DNA of 64,000 nt from positions 3,866,501-3,930,500 of the forward strand of contig NC_069094.1 of the NCBI RefSeq assembly GCF_947172395.1, read 5' to 3'. Shown here in pieces: positions 55,725 to 64,000 of this stretch. The stretch's first letter is position 1. Each line of letters opens with the position of its first letter. The stretch comes from Bicyclus anynana (lineage: Eukaryota > Arthropoda > Insecta > Lepidoptera > Nymphalidae). Below the pieces are notes generated by a model, which was not told the DNA's origin, did no database searches, and worked only from the letters and a program-made list of their open reading frames with translations. Both the position numbers and the translations under genes were made by a program.

Positions 55725-55920
55725 GCGCACGGAACACGACGGAGTCGTACTCGTCACAAATATGAAATTCAAAAACGAACACATTCTCGAGTCAGTACGA
55801 CACGAAGCGTCACATGAGTAATTTTCATTATTATTCAAGAATAAAGTTACTTGTAAAAATGGCGTCTTATGATTTTAAATATTTTAAAAACTTTTTACAA
55901 AAACTAAATAAATAAGATGG
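55725..55920 (+). repeat. Repeat family G, copy 2
   Basis: CGGAACACGACGGAGTCGTA, AAATTCAAAAACGAACACAT, CGACACGAAGCGTCACATGA and AAAATGGCGTCTTATGATTT match 28238-28420 closely. It lacks the CCGCTCAGAGATTG terminus. Lies between RpS14 and Sar1. Confidence 0.65.
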
Positions 55921-56449
55921 AGTATTTTTTATTGTTATTTTATATATTTATATTAATGGTTATAGTTTTTTTTTCAGATAGCATGGGTACGGTGATAGTT
56001 CGTTTCACTCTTGAAAGTTTGCCGCGATTCACGATAATATTACATATTATATTAATAGTGTTAAATTTTGAAATAAAAATTATTAAAAAAAAGGTTGGCG
56101 GTTGACAAGGACACCCGTGACGTTGTACTTGTTTTTGACGTAGATACGTTTTAAAATTGCTTCCATTATGGGGTGTCATTCCAAAAAAACGAATATATGT
56201 AAAATATATAAAAAATGAAAATCGGGGGATACAGTTTGCTATTGTAGCTACGTAACTATCATATCTATCCAAAATATCATTACACCATTGAATAGCTGAA
56301 GAATCAAAGAATTTTATACGCTAAGTTACTTGTAAAATTATGATGTGTTTTATGCAATGGAGAGGGGTGCTTGATTACAAGCAAGTGGAACGGGAAAGAC
56401 TGCCGTGAAAGTCGTGACAGTGATCGTTAGGAACCAAGTGAAACGCAGA

Positions 56450-56930
56450 CTATAACAACGTAATAATATATCAAGTTACTGCAAACGCCAGTTACAAATC
56501 GATGCATTTTAGACTAATGACGTCACAGTTTATGATTGGCGTTTGCAGTTTGCATGATAAAAATACAATTTTGTTTTATAAAATACTACAACTACGAGAT
56601 TATTTTCACAAATTAAATGCAACTTTAATTTCTAGACATAACTGCCTATAAGCACAAAATCTTCTTGTTTTAGTACTGCAGGCAAGTAGCCTATCCTATA
56701 TTTGTTTGAAGTCTATGGATATAAAATATAATATAGTGGTGTGGTGTTTGACGGGTAAGCTCATAAATCGAAAAGAATAAATTTTCGATAGAGCTTAACC
56801 GTGAAAAACGACAGACAACTTTGTAGGTGAAATGGATGGGATGCGATGCAACTCCATAGTTAATTAATCTATGCCATTGTGCGTGCGTAATAATTGGTCT
56901 GAGGTATAAAATCTGATTTCTGACAACTAA
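56450..56930 (-). repeat. Repeat family B, long copy (inverted)
   Basis: The reverse complement of 56470-56700 follows 5200-5440 block by block (AGGCTACTTGCCTGCAGTAC, AATTTGTGAAAATAATCTCG, TATAAAACAAAATTGTATTT, CGCCAATCATAAACTGTGAC). 56800-56905 adds the plus-strand AAAACGACAGACAACTTTGT and ATAATTGGTCTGAGGTA pieces. Two TGACGTCA-like sites are inside. Lies in the Sar1 upstream region. Confidence 0.65.
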
Positions 56931-56939
56931 ATGCATTCC

Positions 56940-57135
56940 TAAACGTTAACAATGTGACAGTGTACCGGAAGTAGCATACGTCATTCATTGCCAACAGAAT
57001 CAGATTGATATTTCATCGTATTTGTATAAGTATTGAGAAAATCGTCGGTTTTAACGACGAAACATATTGCAAATAAGTGTGAAACCTTGTGATAAACTTC
57101 CTTTAGTGTTAGTTAATCTAGTACAATTTTATCGA
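56940..57135 (+). promoter_or_regulatory. Probable Sar1 promoter and 5' UTR exon
   Basis: An ETS-like site ACCGGAAGT lies at 56964-56972. A strong donor (ATCGA/GTGAGT at 57136) and an acceptor (TTCCAG at 57409-57414) predict a non-coding exon ending at 57135, joined to 57415 just before the ATG at 57422. The start site itself is not resolvable. Confidence 0.5.
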
Positions 57136-57421
57136 GTGAGTATTTCTGTTTTACATCTTCAGAAATGGGAAATTTCTTTCAACTACGCAAATGACGTACT
57201 GTCATTCACATTACTCAATTCATTATCGTAATAATACGGATTTGCGATGTTCCTTGACGAAAATGTGAACATCTGTCTCTAAATAAGTAACGTTTTTTAT
57301 AGAAACAACGTCGTAATTGATAATGATGAGATGTGCCAGTCATCACAAATAGATCCTTTGTGAAACAGACTGAACTCTGTTCCAATATTAATACCAAAAT
57401 TTAACACATTCCAGATTCAAA

Positions 57422-60400
57422 ATGTTTATCTGGGATTGGTTTACTGGCGTCTTGGGATTTCTGGGTGAGTCAACAAAATCCTTTTCATTTCTTATTTAAA
57501 TGTATGTACTTAAACACACAAGTAATGAACATGCAAATTATGAATACTTATATGTGTGAACTCTGGCCTGTTTAATCATCTGTATTTAGAATTATCTGTG
57601 TTGATGAAATTAAAATGAGGCCTTTTAAAGTTTTTGTAACAATTTATAATAATAACTTGTATGAAAAACTTTAAAAATAAATACACATTGTATCAATTTG
57701 TTTCATAATTCATTGTTTAATAAAGTTTCAGATTATTGGTAATTCAAAATACTAGAACAAAACAATGAAATCCTTTTTTTGGCCTCTGTACTCAAAGAAC
57801 AATTTGAGGTCAAAATATACTTATGCTAATTTTGACGCTTCTTTGTTTACTAATTAATTGTAACTGCTTTTCAATACATTATTCTATCCTGAAATTAAAT
57901 CCTAAAGAACATAATTTTCATTCTATCTTTTCACAAATATTACCTTTAGAAAAGAATATCTTTTAAATTTTGAATATGACCAATATCTTCACAATTAATC
58001 TTATAGGAGTGGGTACAACAATAGACCAGCAGGCAGGAATCAAACCCAAGACCTTTGTTTGCCCAAGTAAATATAACAGAAAATGCTATACAGTAAAGCT
58101 GTTGGGGCTATATTAGTAATATATGATATTATTAATACAATGACACAGTTACGCTGTATGATAATAGTGTATCATATTTGTTGACCTTATATTTAAATGG
58201 AATGAATATTTAATATCTTTAATACTCTGTATGAGAATAATTTAAATGAATATGGAAAAATACTGTAATAGTTAACTTTATGTTGTTATGTTTGATAATA
58301 TGAGAAAGTAAGAGATAATTCAAATAAAATCAAAAGTAAACCTTTTTTTATTTAATACTTAAATAATGTATGATGTACAGGCCTGTATAAAAAATCTGGA
58401 AAGCTGTTATTCCTGGGGCTGGACAATGCAGGCAAAACCACACTTCTGCATATGTTGAAGGACGACAGATTGGCACAGCATGTACCTACACTACATCCCA
58501 GTAAGATTTCTTTTTTTTTATTATTGGAGTTAAGAATCGATTTTCCCTATATAGCTCCTGGTATGAAAAAAATATGGGCAGTAAAATTCAATGAATGAAT
58601 GAAAGCATTACTTTTTGTGTGCAACCTTTCACTGTGCACTCCGTTGGCAGGCGTGCACATCGCGGCCTGCTGCTCCTCGGTTTCATGCACCTCACTTCAG
58701 GTGTAGGTATTGAGACACATGAGTAAATTGTGTATACTGAGAGGCAACATACACCTATTTAGACAGTTAATTTGAAAGAGTAAACTTCATTTGTGCATCG
58801 GAGCTGACTTTTTTTTGGAGAAAAAAGCTGACAGGATGCACTAAAATCTATTGCATTATAAGGCACTACAAGGTCACAATTACTTCAGTACATAACTATT
58901 ATTAATATTGATGTTTAAATTACTTTTTTTAGACTGTTACAGACCATATCTAAAATTTAAATTACCAAAGAAGTATGAATAACTTTATGTCCTTCAAAGT
59001 TTTATGTTTTCCTATTTACTTTGCTACTATAAATAAAACTATTGAACTGGTTTTCTAAAGTAGTTTCCAAAGTCTAGTTTTATTGTTTTATACTTACATA
59101 CTGATTGTAGCTTTTCCTGTGTGAAACTGTTAATCTTCTACTTTCTAGAACACTGTTTTTCATTCATGCAATTCTATGCATGACCCTGACAAAATGTATG
59201 CAAAATTTTATGATGATTCATTGGGTATTTAGCCTATCTAGATAAAGTGCTTGGAGGCCATCAGATCAATTTGCACCGTCATGTAGGAGGTAAAACTATA
59301 GGAAATTGTAATGATGTTACCAATTGTAAATTATAATACTGTATGATTTTTTCAAGAGCTTCTTGACGGTTCTTGAACAAGTGTTGAGTTATTTGTTGGT
59401 TCTTCTCAGCAGAACATGCTTTCCGAAACTGGTGGTAGAGTCTATAAAAAGTCAACCTTGACTTTTCAAAAGTGCTTGTAAACTAAGCCTACTGGAAATA
59501 AATTATTTTTTAATTTTGAAATTGTAAATCAACAAAAAAGAAACACTTTTTAATTTATAAATATTACTTTGGATTTTGTTAGTGTCATCATCTATTTTAT
59601 AATATTTTACCTCATGATCATTTGACTTTTGTATCCTGTTATGAATCACAAATGATTTCTCCATCTTAGGTAATATACATTGATCAATACACCTGTGTCC
59701 ATATGAATAATGGGTGTACAAAATAAACACAGGAGTATAACTTTATATAATTTGTGTTGCTTATTGATCAGAACTAATAAATTCCTAGCTTCCAAGCTGC
59801 ACAAGTTTCTTTCACAGAATTCTGCACTGTGTTAGCTAGCTAGAGAGTGAAAAATTCCATTCCTTCACTATTGGTTGGAAATATATTTAACCTTACCTAT
59901 TACTTACATTGATCCACCTAGTGCGGGTAAACCAACACTGTATTTTCTGGCGAGGGATCATTTCAGCTCTTTGGGATTTCAACATCCATGGTCTTTGAAT
60001 TGTGTTCCTCCACCCAGTATCACTTCAGGGTCGTGATTCGTCGTGGCTGATGACATCAAGAAAGTAATGGGGGAAGTCAATACAATGATGTTTAAAAGTC
60101 CTTAAAAGGGACATATGTACAGCAGTGGACGTCCATCAGTTCATGATGATGACACATTATTTTTCTTACACCTGAGTAATGTGAGATACTGTGCCATAGT
60201 GTCAATATGTGTGACGTAGTGTGACGCAGCTGTCTCGTTCCAGCGTCCGAGGAGCTGTCGATAGGCAGCATGCGCTTCACGACGTTCGACCTGGGCGGGC
60301 ACCAGCAGGCGCGGCGCGTGTGGCGCGACTACTTCCCCGCGGTGGACGCCATCGTGTTCCTGGTGGACGCGTGCGACCACAACCGGCTGCACGAGTCCAA

Positions 60401-61421
60401 GAAAGAGTTGGACTCGCTGCTGACCGATGAGACGCTCAGCAACTGCCCCGTGCTAATCCTCGGCAACAAGATCGACAAACCAGGCGCTGCCAGTGAGGAC
60501 GAGCTGCGCCAGTTCTTCAACCTCTACCAGCAGACCACCGGCAAGGTTAGTGCTTTGACCTTCACACTACCGACTACACTCTGTGCCATGTAATTTACTC
60601 AACAAGTTGGATGCCACCAGTTCATCAAACTCTACCAGCAGTCTATCGGCAAGGTTAATGATTTGCATTTTGATTGTTAAATATCATGCTAAGTCAATGC
60701 TTAATATGATATTAACATCACTGGCTACTGAGTCAGGAATAGCCTAACTTTTCACAGTAAAAAGAAGACAAAGCACATCCTTTTTACATAGGTAAGTATG
60801 CACCAACTCACTCTGAACAGCAGTGTGCAAAAATATCTATTACTTACGAACCCTCAGTGTCACTCGCTTAGTTCCTGTGGGAATATGGGAATAAAATAGA
60901 GCTTTCTACATTTCTAAAGAATTTTTAAAACAGTCCCTGTAGTTTTTGATTTTAATTGTTACATACAAAAATACAAATCTCTTTATAATATTAGCATAAG
61001 TGTGTATTCAGTTTGGCTTACAACATCAGAATGCACTAGAGGTTGTTTCAACTAGTAATAAAATAAACACCAAATGATCATTATGGTGTTCTGTACCAAT
61101 ATTAGAAAGTAGTAAATAAAGAAAAAAACGTTTATTCTAAAATTGTGCCACCCACCGCAAATGCCTAAGCACTATTGTAGCATCCGATGCCTCAATCACC
61201 TGAGCTAGTCAAGAGCAAAACCCAAGTAGCATAAGCATCAAACTACGCACTGTCATGTTTGGCACAACCTTGACAAGGATATTAATAGGTGATGTTGTGT
61301 TCAGGGCAAGGTGTCGCGGTCGGAGCTGCCGGGGCGGCCGCTGGAGCTCTTCATGTGCTCGGTGCTGAAGCGGCAGGGCTACGGGGAGGGCTTCCGCTGG
61401 CTCGCGCAGTACATCGACTGA
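57422..61421 (+). CDS. Sar1: GTP-binding protein Sar1 (COPII small GTPase)
   Basis: Small Arf-family GTPase that starts COPII coat assembly at ER exit sites. Coding exons: 57422-57464, 58381-58500, 60244-60545, 61305-61421 (stop TGA); 582 nt, 193 aa, the insect Sar1 length. N-terminal amphipathic helix MFIWDWFTGVLGFLG, which in this family inserts in the membrane. P-loop GLDNAGKTT with Lys33-Thr34. Switch I VPTLHPTSEEL with Thr55. DLGGH at 70-74 with the His (74) that acts in GTP hydrolysis. NKIDKPGA at 129-136. C-terminal MCSVLKRQGYGEGFRWLAQY then ID. All nucleotide-binding motifs are intact. The exon junctions fall in phase 1, 1 and 0. 3' UTR from 61422 with poly(A) signals near 62049. Confidence 0.98.
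57465..58380. other. Sar1 intron 1
   Basis: AT-rich. At about 58005-58050, CAATAGACCAGCAGGCAGGA then ATCAAACCCAAGACC is a tRNA-B-box-like SINE scrap. No other exon is seen. Confidence 0.45.
58501..60243. other. Sar1 intron 2 with repeat scraps
   Basis: 59405-59505 (AAAGTCAACCTTGACTTTTC then AAAAGTGCTTGTAAACTAAG) is the common scrap also seen at 16840, 42115 and 54590. 59900-60000 (CCACCTAGTGCGGGTAAACC, GCGAGGGATCATTTCAGC) is a diverged relative of the retrotransposon end at 4530-4775, and 60085-60150 (TAAAAGGGACATATGTACAG, CAGTGGACGTCCATCAGTTC) is another such end on the plus strand. Confidence 0.5.
60613..60665 (+). repeat. Partial duplicate of Sar1 exon 3 end with splice donor
   Basis: CCACCAGTTCATCAAACTCT then ACCAGCAGTCTATCGGCAAG and GTTAATGATTT repeats the exon end CGCCAGTTCTTCAACCTCTA then CCAGCAGACCACCGGCAAG and GTTAGTGCTTT, offset 108 bp. 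In the exon's frame it reads HQFIKLYQQSIGK versus RQFFNLYQQTTGK. The donor GT is kept. An in-frame TAA at 60591-60593 would stop read-through before it. Confidence 0.85.
60670..61300. other. Rest of Sar1 intron 3, nothing seen
   Basis: AT-rich intron sequence with no supported feature. Confidence 0.5.
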
Positions 61422-61529
61422 GCGCCCCCCTCCGCGCCGCCTGTCACTGTCACCCGTCGCATACGTACGCTTCCGTCACCGTCTACTGATGCGCACCGGT
61501 GCCAACCTTGTGATCGATCTAATGCCCTA

Positions 61530-61820
61530 ACTGCTCATGTACAATCAATAATTGTCTGTTCTGTTCATGTACAATCAATTGCTTGTTCTGTTCACAATTG
61601 ATCAATTGCTTGTTCTGTTCATGATTGATCAATTATCTGTTCTGTTCATAATCAATCTAATGTCTTATCTGTTTGTGATTGATCAATTATCTGTTCTGTT
61701 TATGTACAATCAATTGCTTGTTCTGGTCATGATCAATCAATTAATTGTTCTGTTCATGATCTATTGTCTATTCTATACATGATCGATCTTATTATCCTTT
61801 CTGTTCATGAAGAATCAAAT
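61530..61820 (+). repeat. Degenerate 30-bp minisatellite in the Sar1 3' UTR
   Basis: About nine units of the type CAATTGCTTGTTCTGTTCAT then GATTGATCAATT, each with internal TGATCAA/TTGATCA dyads that can fold. It starts about 110 bp after the stop, within the likely 3' UTR, so it would be transcribed. The long ORF through it only reflects the repeat and its lack of stops. Confidence 0.85.
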
Positions 61821-62048
61821 ACCCATTTGTTTATTGTAAAATATTTGTAATCTACGGTTTAATTCAGGAATGCCCAAACATGTTGACATTATACTTTTAT
61901 ATTTTCTATTGTCTATTATAAATTAATTAATTTAAATATAAAATATCAGTTCTCTAACTTCTTTTATTTAGTAGAGTGGGTGCTTCACATAGCCAATATT
62001 ATTTAATTTTATTTTTTTGCTGTTTAAATACAAGTATAATTTAATTTC

Positions 62049-62071
62049 AATAAAGGTGATTGTTTAATAAA
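62049..62071 (+). terminator. Sar1 poly(A) signals
   Basis: AATAAA at 62049-62054 and again at 62066-62071, about 630 nt after the stop codon. Either would include the minisatellite in the mRNA. Confidence 0.65.
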
Positions 62072-62089
62072 GAGCAAATAAACAACATT

Positions 62090-63240
62090 GTTATTCATGA
62101 AGATGTTGAAAGAAAGTTCACAAAGTTGTGAGAGAAAGTTCCATAAAAACATCTCATTAGTATACAAATGATGTTGCAACCTCAATAATTATGTCATCAG
62201 TAAAATAGATGTTTAAGTAATGTGTTATCATCATATTGAAATGATTATGCTTTGGCAATATCAAATACCAGTTGTCTATAATTCTGTGGCTGACTTGCTT
62301 AGAAATGTTGATATTACTTAAAAAAAACTACAATAAAATACAATATAACAAAGGTTTCTTAACAATTTACCATTAGGTCAGGCAACTAGTTGTTTTATCA
62401 GAGGGTTAGTGTTTTGAAACCTCAAATCGACGTATTGAACAACCAGTTTTATAGATTTTAGTTTTGATGGGCATTTCTAAACTGGCTGTATAGAATACTT
62501 CAATGAACTATTATGCAGTGACGTGCACTGCATACATGCAAAATGCACTGCATACTCTTAGTATTGGAGAAGGAATTTTCCAATTGGTACAATTTGTATT
62601 ATGCCTACCCTAGTTAAATACCTAGTATACGCCACTGCTATCTTGGCTTTTTTTTAACTACTAGTATTTTTTTGAAAAATGAAAATTGACTTAGTTCGTT
62701 TGGAAACTGACAATATGAGATTGTATACACATTGCCCAATTTCCTATAAACTAAAATGCAGACAAAAATTTAAATGGCGCCACACAATTAATTTTTTTAT
62801 TGTCAGTTGCAGATCTTGTAAACTTTCTGTCTATATCGTTACTTTTTGTAATATTTTCTTTTGAAAAGGGGAAGAATAATGTTTTAGATTCTTTACCAAG
62901 TTCAAAAGATATTTTTCTGTATGTGGAACTTCGTCATGTTTATATTTCAACCTTAAGGTTACTTATGTAACATAGGGTGAGTTTTGCTAATGGCAAAGAT
63001 CTTATCGCTCTCATTATCGGGCTGATAATGATAGCGATAAGATCATCAAGAGCCAGCCTATAGGAGAGAAGATGTGGAGTGTGGACCCACCTCGCTATCC
63101 CAATGCGGATTGGCGATTGAGTCTAAATATTCGGACTTTATAGATAAGGGTCATTTACAAAATCATAGAAACGTGTTACTTTCCACTTGATGTTGCTTGA
63201 TTGAAAAAAGTTGTGTTTTAAAATATTGTTGGAAACATGC
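62090..63240. other. Intergenic stretch after Sar1
   Basis: AT-rich, no gene. An inverted repeat at about 62998-63043 (GATCTTATCGCTCTCATTAT / ATAATGATAGCGATAAGATC, one mismatch) could fold. It is followed by a family C scrap at 63085-63120 (CCCAATGCGGATTGGCGA). The ORF at 62679-62864 has no recognisable content. Confidence 0.45.
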
Positions 63241-63246
63241 AATTTA

Positions 63247-63680
63247 TATAGGGTGCTGGGGAGTAGGTATTTCTCATAACTCTAGGGATTCTTTAACGAA
63301 AATTATTTAATAATGTTCAAGGAGCATGTGTTTTAAAATAATATTTTCGGAGTAAATAATTATTTTGTAGATTGATCTTAAATTGTGTCCTTTATATCGC
63401 ATCCTTATATTATGACCTAGCCAAACTTCATTCATTCATTGATATAATTAGCTTACTAGTGAAGTGCGGAGTGCCAGTTGCAATATCTCGTCGATATCGA
63501 CAGTCTTAACACTGCGATTACGTATTTGAAAATGCAAATATATTTGAATTACTTTGTATGAAAACAAAATGTTTAAAAAAAAAAATAGTTAAAACAATAT
63601 TATTTATGCAGTTCGGCTCCTATCAGTGGACTCGTGAACACCTTCAAGTTATGGGAAATGCTCCCGAGCATCCTGTATAT
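63247..63680 (+). mobile_element. MITE family D, full-length copy
   Basis: The left end TATAGGGTGCTGGGGAGTAG then GTATTTCTCATAAC and the right end (reverse complement TATACAGGATGCTCGGGAGC then ATTTCCCATAAC) are inverted repeats of about 33 bp. The interior matches 25456-25680 directly and 38305-38598 in reverse. 434 bp, the longest of the three copies, non-coding. Confidence 0.8.
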
Positions 63681-64000
63681 TGACTAACTAATGCATTATG
63701 TATTTTAGCTCGGGTTTATTTTTAAACAATATCAAAGCCTTGTTAGAGTATTTACTAACTCATACATAGCAGTCATATCGAGTTGGTGATGCGCCAAGCG
63801 TCGCTAGTCGGCGAACGAAATCAAAATCATTTTTAAAATAACTTCTTTTAAATAGCTTTCATTGTATTGCGTGTCAAGGTACTATGGCGGGCGATCATTC
63901 GTATAGTATAACTTTTATGTATGTATGTGCATATATTTAGCCATCGAAAACTTTATAACTTTTTTTTTTGGTTTGATATAGAATATTTTCAGGATTCAAC

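Noticed and set aside
61552..61782. 76-aa hydrophobic ORF with repeated FM(I/Y)(D/N)QL
   Set aside because: It follows the 30-bp minisatellite in the Sar1 3' UTR; periodicity explains the open frame.
1..64000. CRISPR array, prokaryotic operon, phage or integrated virus
   Set aside because: The tandem repeats lack CRISPR-type spacers, the genes are spliced eukaryotic genes, and I saw no viral structural or replication gene.

Overview
The window looks like nuclear DNA of a moth or butterfly (Lepidoptera). It is AT-rich, with intron-rich genes whose exons are much more GC-rich than their surroundings. It is crowded with repeats of types I recognise from lepidopteran genomes: non-LTR retrotransposon 3' ends, tRNA-like SINE pieces, Helitron-like pieces and many short terminal-inverted-repeat (TIR) elements. 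The species cannot be named from this sequence alone.

Five protein genes can be assembled exon by exon, all with GT-AG introns and matching codon phases. (1) 1969-8042 (+): the C-terminal 403 residues of a USP1-type deubiquitinase; the N-terminal exons with the catalytic Cys lie upstream of the window. (2) 19059-32703 (+): pyruvate kinase, 11 coding exons, 536 aa. (3) 34151-49557 (+): cytosolic carboxypeptidase 5 (AGBL5/CCP5), 18 coding exons, 1077 aa, with a long insertion inside the catalytic domain. (4) 54025-55344 (-): ribosomal protein S14, 151 aa. (5) 57422-61421 (+): the COPII GTPase Sar1, 193 aa. They share no pathway: they cover DNA-repair deubiquitination, glycolysis, tubulin deglutamylation, translation and ER export, an ordinary set of housekeeping neighbours.

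Between the genes, 8.0-19.0 kb, 32.7-34.1 kb, 49.7-54.0 kb, 55.6-57.0 kb and 62.1-64.0 kb hold no gene I can support. They contain MITE-like elements, minisatellites, hairpins and AT-rich unique sequence. Several repeat families occur two to four times within this window, so copies can be compared directly. One MITE family of about 440 bp has four copies and keeps TATCGATA and TGACGTCA motifs in every copy.

The most unusual signal is a set of partial exon duplications lying in introns beside the parent exon. USP1 exon 5 has a 91-bp, nearly identical copy 506 bp upstream that includes the 3' splice site. Pyruvate kinase exon 3 has a 72-bp tandem copy of its 5' splice site and decayed pieces about 1 kb downstream. 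Sar1 exon 3 has a 108-bp-offset copy of its 3' end and splice donor. CCP5 exon 12 has a decayed copy of its acceptor region. Other points of note are a C-x2-C-x42-C-x2-C motif inside the CCP5 insertion, an in-frame 57-nt exon in CCP5 that looks skippable, two candidate 12-codon first exons for pyruvate kinase, and a MITE ending about 10 bp before a pyruvate kinase exon.
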